Assembly: GCA_022496805.1 (NCBI GenBank)
Contig: CM040094.1
Coordinates: forward strand, 18,499,501 to 18,563,500
Direction of reading: 5' to 3'
Source: Pohlia nutans
Taxonomy: Eukaryota; Streptophyta; Bryopsida; Bryales; Mniaceae
Length of the DNA stretch: 64,000 nt
Translations under genes and position numbers: made by a program
Shown: positions 32,850 to 44,178 of the stretch, piece by piece
How positions within the stretch are numbered: the stretch's first letter is position 1
Layout of the letters: each line of letters opens with the position of its first letter
Notes under the pieces: model-generated
Seen by the model: only the letters and a program-made list of their open reading frames with translations
What the model was told of the DNA's origin: nothing
Database searches by the model: none

Positions 32850-34100
32850 CAGCCATGGTAAAAGACTTCTGCCGTTGAATTAATTGTGGAACACGGCAAA
32901 ACCCTAAACCCCAAACCCTACGACCTTATCTTGTAATCTTCATCCTTTATCTTACAACCCTATGATTCAGCAAAATGGATGAAAAGTATTTCAAAATACC
33001 ATGGACTTGAAGTAAACATTTCATGACTGTTTAAAGACTGTGCCAAGCCCTCCAAATCACCCTCTCAAACTAGATCTAGGTAAACCGTTGTACTTGATTA
33101 TCCATGTGATGAAGTTCCTTAATATCCTCCATTTTAAATAAGTGAATATTGTGATTGGTCCATTAAGAGCATCTCCACTCGTGCAACAAATATCTCTAAA
33201 TTTAGAATGATAAGTTCACAAATAAATGCTAGGATCCACCCCCAAATTCTCCTTGCCCCTCCAAATCACATCTTTTAGGAGGGGCCAACACCTCCTCTAA
33301 TCACTACTTTTTCTTCTACAATTAACAAGTTGTCACGATAAATGATACTGTACTGTTGCTTTTTCACATTAGGAGACTGGCAATTGATCCGTTGAAGATA
33401 GAGTTGTATTGGTAGAGTGAACAAGTGACCCTCCCTCTGAATCCAACACCAAGTTTTGTGTTGTTGATGGAAGTTTTGTTGCACAATTGAAGATGCATTA
33501 GATAACTAAATCTAGCATGCACATATAGAAAGTACATATAGCGAGATCGAGTGATTGAGTCACTTGAAATTCAAGTATGGATGAAACTGTACTTTGACTT
33601 GTGAATATACAAAGCCCTAGCTTACTGTCGGAGATTGCTGAACCATTGCGTGGTTTGTGAGGAGCTGGAACGATTGACGTTCTGCATACGGAGCTAGCAA
33701 GTGGATCAATATAAGGTTGCATTCAGAGCTCAGTGGCACTCAACATATCCTCCAGCGAGCAAGTTGATCATCACCTGCGTGAAGTCATTCCCTCACTGAT
33801 CGATTGCTCATTGTACGTTTCTTCGATCGGAGGTCTATTGCTCATCGCATCGGACAGTGCATGCTCGTTCTGAATGTTATTTAAGCGCTTGGCATCATGG
33901 AAACGACCGGGCCCGGCACTTCAAAGAAGACCCAGGTGAAGCGCGGGCCTCTGTGCCCTGGCGTCACGTTTAGAGCGAGATTGTATCGGAGCAGGAAGTC
34001 GGGGCGAGTGCTGTATGTAGAAGCAGGCAAGGACTTCGCCGACACTCTTCTGAGCTTCCTGCTTCTTCCCCTCGGCACCATCATCCACGTCCTCTCCGCA
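32850..34100. repeat. Segmental duplication, upstream arm of DUF674 copy 2
   Basis: Colinear with about 38820-40080: CAAAACCCTAAACC, TCAGTAAAATGGATGAAAAG-type sequence, a Tourist MITE, CTTACTGTCGGAGATT, GGAGCTGGAACGATTGACGT, and exon 1 of the gene. The duplication thus includes about 1 kb of upstream flank plus the gene. Confidence 0.85.
33177..33498. mobile_element. Tourist-like MITE upstream of DUF674 copy 2
   Basis: Left end GAGCATCTCCACTCGTGC after TAA; right end GCACAATTGAAGATGCAT before TAG. It is carried by the segmental duplication; sister at 39139-39462. Confidence 0.7.
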
Positions 34101-35494
34101 GGTGGAAAATCTTCCCCACTAGCTGAGAGTTGGTTTTTGATACAGGTGATAATTGGTTTCAGCCATTTAAGAATGATTCAGTTGGTATGTTTCAGTGCAC
34201 CTAGCTAGCTTTTACTTAACGGATGATTGGAAACTTCGGCCATATTTTGTTGGCGAAAGAAATTTCCCGTTTCTGAGACACAACTCTTGTACGTCTATCA
34301 TGATACAATTCTTTAATTCTCAGAAATGGAGTGGGATGCTATGAACTGCAGGCGTCCAAGTGAAGCCGGCTCTGGCTGGAATCTCGAGAATTTTTGAGAG
34401 TGTACAGAACTTCTCTGTTTCTGATCTGGGCTGTACTAAGGATAAACTTCTGCAACCCAGACCTGCAGCCATCGGCTGCTCGTCTGCCAATGCAACAGGC
34501 CCTGGAAGCAGCAAGCATATTGCCGCGTCCCCTTCAGAAGCCAGCAGGTTTATATGGAGATTTTTATCAATGCGGAGGTTGTCGTCGTCTCGCTCAAACC
34601 TCGATGGGAGCTGCCTGTGAGAAATGTAACAACTCTATTTGGTACACTTACTCTCAGGGCCCATATTCTGTCGTTGGGAAAGAACCAGGTCCTTCCTGTA
34701 CCGACGGGTTCGTCAAAGTAAATACCACTTTCATAGTCACCGACAACCTGGAGATCATGCCCCTGACGACAAGCAAAAGTGTGAGCGTGCTTAGCAGACT
34801 GAAACTTGCTTCGTTAGCCGACCTGGAGGGCATCATTGAGGCAGGTGTTTGAAGTGAGTGCTGACTGGAGTAACTGGAGGATCTGCATGAAAGGAATACG
34901 CCACAAAAATTACTCGTTACGTGTACTGAGCATAGCAAACCACGTCGAGTGAAATCAAATCAGCAGCAGGTGCCTTATTTGTACAGTACATACTACACTC
35001 TGCGATGTATAAAGCAACAACTGAAAAAAGAAAAAAACTCTAACTGCAAATACATAATCAATTGCTCCACGGTATATATCAAGTGTAATAATTCCATGTT
35101 ACGCCACGATGACACTCACAGCTATTTGCTATCCACACTAGATTGGGACTTAAAAAATTAGGGAGACTTACCCTGTAGAGTTCATGGCTCACGGTACTAA
35201 ATTATTAAATAAAAATATGATTCTTTGTTCTACAGTTATGGTGTTCTCCATGTACAAATAAAAAGAATAAAGAAATAGATTGTGTATTTTCAGTAACGGC
35301 AAATATATATACCGTGAAATGTCGATAAATTAGTATGGGTCCCCTTAATACCGCTAGCTATTCAGTGTTTTAACTTGGATTTGTAATACAATTTCGTGAA
35401 CATTCGCAAATAGTCATGCAAACATTGTCGATCATAGTCATGCAAAAAATTGTAGATCATAGTCATGCAATCATTGCCATACAAACATTTACCT
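33897..35494 (+). pseudogene. DUF674 family pseudogene, copy 2
   Basis: Exon 1 (33897-34101) is intact: VLYVEAGKDFADTLLSFLLL. Exon 2 starts at 34352 and reads GISRIFESVQNFSVSDLGC, but a 14-nt deletion near 34480 (relative to copies 1 and 3, just after ATCGGCTGCTC) shifts the frame. The remaining exon 2 (YQCGGCRRLAQTSMGAACEK, VTDNLEIMPLTTSKSVSVL) is open only in the other frame. After LADLEG the coding strand runs into an inverted copy of exon 3 and intron 2. Both lesions remove the C-terminus, so this is a pseudogene unless it makes a truncated product. Confidence 0.88.
34832..35494 (-). other. Inverted 3' segment (exon 3 and intron 2) of DUF674 copy 2
   Basis: From ATCATTGAGGCAGGTGTT at 34832 the + strand is the reverse complement of copy 1 exon 3 and its upstream intron (32395 back to about 31711), ending near CAAACATTTACCT at 35494. 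The left break falls in exon 2, the right break at what was the exon 2 donor; exon 2's last about 25 nt and the exon 3 tail are missing. Confidence 0.88.
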
Positions 35495-36192
35495 TCTATA
35501 ATGTATGTATTATTTTTGACTTGTTGTATAATTTTCAATAATTCATGTGCAAATTTTTAATGGTGTTGTAGTACTCGCCAATGTGATTCCAACGCACTTC
35601 GCGGTTTCCAAATCGGATCATTTTTGAGTACACACGGAGTGTTCAAAGTTTCCAAAAACAATTCCCAGCAGTGGGGAATTCGTAAGCATGTTGTACCCGA
35701 CTGTACATCAGTTTTCTACCTACCTAACTACACCTGACGAACTCACAACCACAGATGGCCAGGTGAGGCATTTCAATTCTCCTGACGCTAAATTGATTTA
35801 CCCAGAGCGTTGCTAATGGGGTAGAAACATCAACATTCAAATAGGGTGTAGCAGCCAGTCACGAATATTTTGAGATGGAAGAATAATATTCCAATCTTCT
35901 CGCTGCCCAACTCGTATCCCTTCCGCCCACAAGCTAGCTCGACAGACTGTTCTAATTTGTGACTACCACAAAGATAAGAAAGGAACATGAACAGGAACAC
36001 AAATTGATCGAACATGAACTCCAGTCGCTTGTGCTACATACGCTGTCTTCTTCCATGCCATCGATCCACATAAACACAGAAGACGAGCGGACGAGCGAGC
36101 AGAGGAAGACTACAGTGGACTTAAGCATGCATGTGCAAGGCCCATGCATATCCTAATAATCTAGGTCTCGAATTAAATATCGATTAAGTGCC

Positions 36193-36579
36193 CTAGAAGC
36201 ACCACGAAACCACATCACACAAAAGGTTGTCTTGCTCAGAGTAGCCTTTGTGGCGAGGGTGGCAGGGGATGCGGACGCACACGCCAAAGAAGCTGAAGCA
36301 CAGCAGCGTAAAGCCCCAGTCCACTATGCAGAAGCACCACTCGTCGTCTTTGCTCTCGCCCCAAACGTCGCAGCAAGGCTCGTTCGCGATCTCGCCCGGG
36401 TGGTGCTGGCCTCGACCACGAGAATGGTGATAGGCTGACATTCCATGGAGGTGCGCGGGGGCCGTCGTGTGGTGATCGATGTGGCCGTGGCCTGGTTTGC
36501 TGCTGTGAGGACGGGCGTGACCTTGAGCGTGGTGCACACGACCTTGAGGGTGGCCATGGGGTAATTTCTGGCCAGGCAT
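36193..36579 (-). CDS. His-rich, Cys-rich small protein candidate
   Basis: A 128-residue open frame, clearly more GC-rich than its surroundings. Residues 1-65 are His/Gly/Pro-rich (HGHPQGRVHHAQGHARPH, HHSRGRGQHHPGE). Residues about 68-105 have CCDVWGESKDDEWCFCIVDW followed by a hydrophobic stretch GFTLLCFSFFGVCVRI, a possible membrane segment, then a Cys-containing tail. A metal-binding or membrane-anchored peptide is possible, but I do not recognise the family. No splice partner identified. Confidence 0.45.
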   Translation of the reverse strand: MPGQKLPHGHPQGRVHHAQGHARPHSSKPGHGHIDHHTTAPAHLHGMSAYHHSRGRGQHHPGEIANEPCCDVWGESKDDEWCFCIVDWGFTLLCFSFFGVCVRIPCHPRHKGYSEQDNLLCDVVSWCF

Positions 36580-37679
36580 GTTGGCTCCTTGCAGCTCAGT
36601 CGATCGATCACGTCGTAACTATCAGTCTGGTTTCAGGTTTTGGATATTCCTGTACTGATCTTTCTGCAATAGCAACGACAACCAAAGCTTGATGAGATCA
36701 CATATATGCGCAACTCAGTTCACATGCTTAATTTTTCCCGAAGCTGCTTCAAGGTCGAATTTCCCACATGCCACTGTTCATGCACAAGGGAAACACCAAA
36801 TTTTCCCACCTGGCTCAAGCGGGAACCTGCCAAAGGCGCCCTGTGAGAGTAGAAAATGTTTGAACCTGACTTCAGTAGTACAGTGAAGCAAATGTATGCC
36901 TTGGAAGATAGAATTTGGTCTAAGATGAACCTCCACTCTATGTATCAGCAAATGCTGGAAACTGCAACGATGTATGCAGCGCTGTAACTTCGATGGTACG
37001 CCGAACTGCAGTAGAAATCTCTGGAGATGGACGTCTCTTACTGTATATAACCTCTGCAGCTCCACCTCAGATTCCAGAGTTTGTGTTACATGCAAGCTCA
37101 GATTACCATTTAATCAAAGGGGGGTTTAGAGTCGGGGCAAGTTGAGCCTGTGCGGAAGCGCAGTACAGCCAAGTGGATTGCAAATAGTTACAGCATTGCA
37201 GAATCTGAGGGCGGTTGACTTTTGTTTTCTTTGAAAGGCTTAGGGCGGTTGACTTGATTACCGATTATTTTTCCGTTTTTTGGACATTATAAAATCTGGG
37301 GTCAGAGCCTCAGACAAGTTTGCTCGGAGCCCAGCGGTTTATTTAATTATTGTGCATATCGTCAGCATGTAGGATTTTTTCAAATGTTGCAAGCGACCAG
37401 TGGGAGGGAGAAGCGTATATGGTATGTTGGAAGGAATTCCGGGGCCTATTCCTGGCCACGCCTATTCCTGCGGTTTGGGTCAAGTTATTTCCACTATGAA
37501 GGGAAATTAGTGAACACTACAAGCAGAGGCGTCGTTTCTCATGGCCCATTCACACCAGCCCCCTGCCAGTGTTGCGTTTGCTTTCCAGAAATGGAGGAAG
37601 GTAAAACCCAGAAACAAAAAAATATCGAAAGCCATGCACAAAACTATTGTGCAACTGCATTACACTACCGCAAGTAGAT

Positions 37680-37900
37680 CACTATATGGTAATTTATCAT
37701 TATCTAATTATAGATGATATCATGATATTATAATATAATATAATCTTACGTATAATATGGTTATATCTTATAAGTTATATATTAGATAATCATAAATAAT
37801 GTAAAATTGATAACTTATATGATATTATTCAATGATACAATATTATATTATTATATAACAATCATTATATCATGTTATTATCCTAAATAAACCACCCAAT
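37680..37900. other. Extreme AT-rich, dyad-rich tract
   Basis: Dense TATAAT/ATTATA dyads with almost no G or C; no coding potential. It could be a decayed MITE or matrix-attachment-like DNA; nothing in the sequence decides this. Confidence 0.5.
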
Positions 37901-38099
37901 TTGTGCCATGAGAAACATAATGTATGGAATTACATGAATTACAATTTGCTACAATATTGTAATTCATGTAATTTTGATGTGTTTATTCAAAGAGCACAAA
38001 TTCTGGCTCTTTCGGAGCACATGTTCTGGTATTCTTCATTAAAATTGGCGTGTATTAAATAAGATAAGTTTTTAATCTACTAATAAATGTTAAAGGAAA

Positions 38100-38497
38100 T
38101 TGTAATATTTGAGTTATCCGTAAAGTCACCTTGCATTAGATGAATCTACAAGGAACTTTGTTTTATTATACTCTTATTTGTTCACTCCAAATAGTTAAAA
38201 GGCGTGGAAAATTTTGGTGGTTTATCATTATTAGGTGTGTAAGAGGTGTGTAAGAGCTTGGTGGTCTTCAAAAGTTTTCAAAAGTTTTTTAGCACCAAGA
38301 AAGGAGTTTAAAAACTTTTGAAAACTTTTGAAGACCACCAAGCTCTTATACACCTCTTACACACCTAATAATAATAGACCACCAAGATCTTTCACACCTT
38401 TTAGCTATTTGGAGTGAACAAATAAGAGTTTAATAAAACAATATTCATGGTATCTTCTTCAAAATTTGATGGATTTTACGGATAACTCAATTGTCAT
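38100..38497. mobile_element. Fold-back MITE, arms about 185 nt
   Basis: Almost the whole segment is an imperfect palindrome centred near 38292. Left-arm TTGAGTTATCCGTAAAGTC, TTATTTGTTCACTCCAAATA, TTATTAGGTGTGTAAGAGGT and GCTTGGTGGTCTTCAAAAGT all recur inverted in the right arm. Confidence 0.88.
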
Positions 38498-38819
38498 TAG
38501 ATCTTTGCTATCAAGATATGATTTTAGAAAAGAAAATCAATTCCTTAAAGTGGATGAGTTTTGAAGAAGACCAATCATACTTGTGTATGTGGAGTGTTGT
38601 AGAATATATATTTTTGTAATCTTCCTATGAAAAATGGTGGGGTTTTGCCTATTTATATTTGCAAACTTATCAATGGCAATGTTGCCATGGACGATAACAT
38701 ACCTTCATCTCAGTGGACACTATCTGAAACCATGCTGGCTGGTTTCTGACACCTATCCCCCAACCAATAGGAGTGGGAAATACAACCCGGTCAGAAATAT
38801 GACCCTTTACCTTATTTCG

Positions 38820-40080
38820 GATCAATACCAGGCGTGGTAAAAGACTTATGCCGTTGAATTAATTGTGCAACACGCCAAAACCCTAAACCCTACAACCCTG
38901 TCTTGTAATCTTCATGAATCTTTTATCTTACAACCCTAAGATTCAGTAAAATGGATGAAAAGTATTTCAAAATACCATGGAGTTGAAGTAAGCATTTCAT
39001 GTTTAAAGAGTGTGCCAAACCCTCCAAATCACCCTCTAAAACTAGACTTAGGTGAATTTTTGTACTTGATTATACATGTGATGAAGTTCCTTAATATCCT
39101 TCATTATAAATAAGGGATAGTTGTGATTGGTCCATTAAGAGCATCTCCAGTCGTGCAACAAATATCTTTAAATTTTGGATGAAAAGTTCACAAATAAATG
39201 CTACCTAGGATCCACCCCCAAATTCTCCTTGCCCCTCCAAATCACTACCCTTTAGTAGGGGCCAACATCTTCTCTAACCACTACTTTGTCTTCTACAATT
39301 AACAAGTTGTCATAAAAAATTGATACTGTACTATTGCTTTTGCACATTAGGAGACTAGCGATCAGCTAGAGATAGAGTTGCACAAGTGGAGTGAACAAGT
39401 GGCCCTCCCTCTGAATCCAACATCAAGCTTTTTGAAGTTTTGTTGCACAATTGGAGATGCTCTAGATAACTAAATTTACCATGCACATATAGAAAGTACA
39501 TATAGCGAGTGTGATTGAGTCGCTGGAAATCCAAATATGGGTGAAAATGTACTTCGACGTGTGAATATAGAGCCCCAGCTTACTGTCGGAGATTTCTGGT
39601 TTGAATATACAGAGCCCTAGCTTACTGTCGGAGATTTTCTGAACCATTGCGTGGTTTGTGAGGAGCTGGAACGATTGACGTTCCGCATTTGGAGCTAGCA
39701 AGTAGATTAATATAAGGTTGTATTCAGAGCTCAGTGGCACTCAAAAGATCCTCCAGCGAGCAAGTTGATCATCACCTGCGTCAAGTCATTCCCTCACTGA
39801 TCGATTCCTCACTGTTCGTTACTTCGATCGGAGATTGCTCGCTCATTCTGAATCTTATTCAAGCGCTTGGCATCATGGAAACGACTGCGCCCGGCACTTC
39901 AAATGAGGCCCTGGAGCGTGGGCCTCTGTGCCCTGACGTTACGTTTAGAGTGAGCTTGTATCGGAGCAGAACGTCGGGGCGAGTGGTATATGTAGAGGTA
40001 GGCAAGGAATTCGTCGACACTCTTCTGAGCTTCCTGCTTCTTCCCCTCGGCACCATCATCCACATCCTCTCCGCAGGTCA
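38820..40080. repeat. Segmental duplication, upstream arm of DUF674 copy 3
   Basis: Sister of 32850-34100. It has an extra internal tandem copy of a CCCTAGCTTACTGTCGGAGA segment near 39575-39635 and loses part of the sequence before the ATG. Confidence 0.85.
39139..39462. mobile_element. Tourist-like MITE upstream of DUF674 copy 3
   Basis: Ends GAGCATCTCCAGTCGTGC and GCACAATTGGAGATGCTC. Flanks are TAA and TAG. The inverted ends are better preserved than in the sister at 33177. Confidence 0.78.
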
Positions 40081-42579
40081 AAAATCTCCCTCCCCCCCCC
40101 CCCCCCCAATTTATGTTTGTTTCACTCCTCTTTTTCTTCATAATATTGTTAACTAGAAACTCCACTTGTTGGTTTTTGCGGGTTTCTTAGCCGTTTGAGA
40201 ATTGACTTGGTTGGTATGTTTCTGTGTGGCTTCTTAGCTTCTGATTAACGGATATCTGGAAACTTCTGCTATGTTTCGTTGGCGAAAACAAATTCCCGTT
40301 TCGGTGACACAACTTGTGTGAACGTGTTTCTTAGAAATGGAGTGGGAATGCGGGATCTCAGGGAGGTCACTTCCAAATATTATGTAACAAAGTGCGAACA
40401 AAGATAGGGTCCAAATAAATCTTTGAAGATAATTTTTATAAATGATTTACATTAATATAGGATGCTCACAATTCATTACAAGAATAGAGATGAGAATATT
40501 TTTGAAATATTACTAATTATTTAAAGAATTATTTTTATTTTTTAGGATACTTTTAAATACCCTTTGTTCACACGTGATACTCAAAAGATACAAAGAGTGA
40601 CCTCCCCGAGTGTGGGATGCTATGAACTGCAGGCATCCAAGTGAAACCTGCTCTGGGTGGAATCTCGAGGATTTATGAGAGTGTACAAAAATTCTCTGTT
40701 TCTGATCTGGACTGTAAGGAAAATCTTCTGCAACCCAGACCTGCAGCCATCGGCTGCTCTTGCCGCTCTGCTGGTCTGCCAATGCAAAAGGCCCTGGAAG
40801 CAGCAAGCATATTGCCGCTTCCTCTTCAGAGACCAGGTTTGGTTGGAGATTATTACAGATGTGGAAACTGCCATGGTCTCGCTCAAACCTCCAGGGGAAC
40901 TGCCTGCCTGAAATGTCACCCTAAAGGCCCTGTGTATTACTATTGCTCTGGGGGCCCGTATTCTGTCGTTGAGAAAGATCCATGTCCTTACCGTCTAGGT
41001 CCTTGCGGGTTCGTGAAAGGAAATACCATGTTCATGGTCACCGACAACCTGGAGATCATGTCCCAGATGAGCGACGACCTTGTGAACGTGCTTTGCCAAT
41101 CCTTTGACGACGTGGAGCGCAGCGACATCACCGTCACCTTTACTCAGGTACACGATAATTATCGGCAATGTTTGCATGACTAAGGGCCGACTTCCATGCA
41201 AGGGGGGCAGTGGGTGGCCGGTCCTCTAAAGGAGGAAGCTCCACCGATATGGGTGGAAACAGGAGGATTCTAGAGTATAAATTTCATTTGTACCGATATG
41301 GATGGAGCATGGGTGGTTCTTGAGACCTCAATTCTTGTCTTCTAGTGCCTTCCACCCACTGCCCCCCTTACATGGAAGTCCGCCCTAAGGTAGAGGGCTC
41401 TAAAGTCTAAACCCGCACTCTACCAAGGACGAACATTTTGAAATTTTGGATGTATCCATGGTGAAGAGCACCACTTTAGAACCCATGTCATTTCAACTTC
41501 AGAAATTTGTAACTAATTTTAGGAACATCCAAATTTTTTGAATCAAAGTTTGATGGTCTTTGCTTGGATTTGTCTTCCACTGAAGAATCATGCTCAGTTC
41601 TCCCTGTGTTCTCATAAATTCACAGCCCTTAAAGTGGCGGGTTTAGAGCCTCTTGCCTTTTGAATTTTCGGACACCAAATCATATTTCAAGTCCAACTTA
41701 GCTACACTCAATGGCTTTATTGAATGTAGTATCGAGAACCTCCTGTGGAGAATGTCATGAGGTTAATTCCCGATACTACATGTGTCCCACACTGAATAAT
41801 AGGGATATTAGAGGGACCCAAAATTAGAGGGACTTACCTTGTAAAACTTACCTCGTAGTAAACACAAGTGTACAATAAACACAAGTGTATTGAATGGTAA
41901 ACACAAAATGACAAACAAACATAAGCGGTAAAAATTTAAAAAAACACCACGGTAAAAACCAATGTACTACAATGATTGGTAAATACTAGTGCATAGTTCA
42001 AATTTTTTTAAATTAAATTGAGTACTCATGTATAGTTCCCTCATGTGATATTGTGCATGGACTTGCATATTTGTAAAAATGGAAGAACTATGCCCACCCA
42101 GACCTTGCTCATCCACTAGTAAGGGCAAGATCCCCAAATATTGAATGCTATTTCCTCACATAATATGGCCTAATTAGAGGTGCATGAGCTAAAGAACCTT
42201 ATGAAATTAGTATGGTCCCCTAATGCCCCTATTCAGTGTAGATGGCAAATAGCTGTGATTCTCATCGTAGCGTAACAGACGACGGTTTTTATTCTACTTG
42301 ATATAATTCATTACTCCTTCCGAAATTAAATTAGAAGAGCCCATCGGAACACTGCTTTTCGAACAGAGGGAGGAAGTCTTTCTGCTTTTTCAATCGTTTC
42401 TTTTAACTTATACGTAGCAGTCAGACTGTATTATGTACAAAGAATATGCTTCTGATTTCACTCGAGATTTGCTATCCATGTACACGTCACGAGTTATTTT
42501 TGTGTTGCAGATCCTCCAGTTACTCCAGTCCGCACTCACTTCAGACACCTGCCTCAGTGACGTCTTTGGATCGTCATAA
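39875..42579 (+). CDS. DUF674 family protein, copy 3
   Basis: Exons 39875-40076, 40633-41147 and 42511-42579 give 261 residues with the same phases as copy 1. Exon 1 has VVYVEVGKEFVDTLLSFLLL; exon 2 has GGISRIYESVQKFSVSDL, YYRCGNCHGLAQ with CLKC and an extra CxxxxxC-type insertion (YYYCSGGPYSV), and VTDNLEIMSQMSDDLVNVL; exon 3 ILQLLQSALTSDTCLSDVF. It looks intact. Intron 1 gained a hAT-like MITE and a C16 tract just after exon 1; intron 2 gained two MITEs. Function of the family is unknown; sequence differences around the CxxC region suggest divergence from copy 1. Confidence 0.87.
40357..40610. mobile_element. hAT-like MITE in DUF674 copy 3 intron 1
   Basis: Ends CTCAGGGAGGTCACTTCC and AAGAGTGACCTCCCCGAG. 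Flanking 8-mers TGCGGGAT and TGTGGGAT differ by one base, consistent with an 8-bp hAT duplication. The same ends occur at 56011-56308. Confidence 0.82.
41184..41395. mobile_element. PIF/Harbinger-like MITE (family H) in DUF674 copy 3 intron 2
   Basis: Ends GGGCCGACTTCCATGCAAGG and TACATGGAAGTCCGCCC, with TAA on both sides (41181-41183 and 41396-41398). The interior is itself partly symmetrical around ACCGATATGG repeats. Confidence 0.85.
41388..41662. mobile_element. MITE family G, copy 3
   Basis: Ends GTAGAGGGCTCTAAA and GGCGGGTTTAGAGCCTC; the interior matches the other two copies. It abuts the family H element, so the exact left end is uncertain. Confidence 0.78.
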
Positions 42580-43571
42580 ATCATCTCGAAAGTCAATGGC
42601 AGAATTGATCACTCTGGAAATTCGAGGAAATGATCTTCATCGCCCCTTCAAAAATGATCATTAAACTGATCATACAGAGCAAACTCCAGTCAATTGGACT
42701 GGTTGTGAATACCACAATCAATATCCTTAGTCAGCAGTCACAACACATGAATAATATATAGAATAAGCGCCTTATACATAATATCAATGAGGGCAGGTGA
42801 ATTTTCCAAGCCTTCGCCTATTATCCCAAAACCTGTCACAAAAAGTGAGAATCCAGGAGACAATTTATTCAGTTCCAGAAATTTTACAATTCAATTCCGT
42901 CCAGAAAATTATAGTTGACATTCAGAAAGTTACAGTCGTCAACAAGTCCAACTGCACCTTGTTGTCCAAATATGTTAACGATATAATTCACAACCCATCA
43001 TAGCGATCAAATCTTTGCAGCAGCCAGAACTTTAAGAGAAATTGCGTCTTCACTTGGCACATGCAGTGTCAGCCTGCACACCGAGGAAAAAACAACAAAT
43101 TAAAAATAAAAATAAAAAACCAGTAAATGGAAAGAATCGTATGTCAATTGTTGCAGTATGCACAACTTATTTTAGTTCTTCCTTTGGATTAGAGGACAGG
43201 AGCTTGACAGGTTGGACAAGCTAATACTTTCAAGGACAAACTCTCACTCTTATTAGAGGAAATCTCCCAGTAAACCCAAACCTCTATTTATAAAGACCGG
43301 GCCTCGTTCCGGGGCTCTTGGAACTTCATAACTTTTGCATAAGACGTCATTCTCCGGTATATTGGAATGTCAAACAGAAACATATAAAACTCTCACCAGT
43401 CTAATAATATACTTAACGATTTTGAGAGTCCCTACCGTAACCCTAATTCCCAGCGACAGAATCAAAACCGAGCCTGCTCTCGCACGGAGAAAAGTTCAAC
43501 AATTCAAAGTAGACAAAATCGGACATTCGCAATTCAAATTGAGTAAGGAAAGCATAAGGTAACCTAATTCA
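42580..43571. other. Intergenic, no gene recognised
   Basis: No supported gene. A short exon of the minus-strand Cys-rich gene at 43987 could lie here, but no matching acceptor and homologous motif was found. Confidence 0.4.
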
Positions 43572-43957
43572 TTAACCCCTACGCGTCTAAAACGCGCAAT
43601 ATGACCATCTACATCGCTAAACTTTGCAACGGTGGCCTTTTCTCATTTGACCTCGGACTTCTGATTGCAATACATCATTTTAAAGCTCTTGTTCTATACT
43701 AAAAGATCACCAGTGTTGCTATACATCATTTTAAAGCTCTTGCTCTATACTACAAGATCAGTGTTGCAATACATCATTTTAAAGCTCTCGTTCTATACTA
43801 CAAGATCAGTGTTGCAATACATCATTTTAAAGCTCTTGTTCTATACTACAAGATCACCAGTGTCGATCGTGTCAAACTGAAGTCATTTACACAGACAAAT
43901 GATTTGCAGGAGGGGGCCCGATTTTCCTACACTGCACAGTGGACGCTTAGGGGTTAA
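43572..43957. mobile_element. TTAA element family E5 with amplified interior
   Basis: Ends TTAACCCCTACGCGTC and GGACGCTTAGGGGTTAA. Inside (about 43662-43860) the unit CAATACATCATTTTAAAGCT plus TCTATACTACAAGATCA occurs four times at 46-51 bp spacing, whereas other E5 copies have one. Confidence 0.88.
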
Positions 43958-43986
43958 CTAATTAGGCAACTGCTAATGAAAGAATG

Positions 43987-44178
43987 TACCGTGGCGGGCG
44001 TGGCTGTGTGAGGGATCTTGACGGCCAAGTCGGGGGGAAGGTCGACGCCCGGCCAGGCCTTGCACAAGCAGAGGTCGTTCTGCTTGTCGGCGATGGTGTC
44101 GTAGACGCTGGGCACGTGCTTCCCGCACCCCGCCCACGACGTCTTGCCGCACTCGCTGCATACCACCGAGTAACACAT
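43987..44178 (-). CDS. Small conserved CxxC protein, first exon
   Basis: Starts MCYSVVCSECGKTSWAGCGK, then VYDTIADKQNDLCLCKAWPG. The CSxCGKTSWAGCGKHV block followed by a second Cys pair is like a small family found in plants and fungi (one CxxCGK(T/Y)TWxGCGxH zinc-type motif, often under 100 residues). Function unknown to me. The GC-rich exon probably ends at a GT donor near 43989 after HTATPAT; reading on gives a stop at 43954 inside the E5 element, so the last residues of that frame are likely not real. No later exon identified. Confidence 0.6.

Noticed and set aside
36778..37095. 105-codon minus frame as a gene
   Set aside because: No motif, no start context or splice support; could not be distinguished from a chance frame.
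40091..40107. C16 tract as a regulatory G-quadruplex
   Set aside because: A plain homopolymer just inside intron 1; slippage explains it and nothing supports a function.
43662..43860. Regularly spaced repeats as a CRISPR-like array
   Set aside because: Units are adjacent direct duplications of one block inside an E5 element, without unique spacers, in a plant genome.
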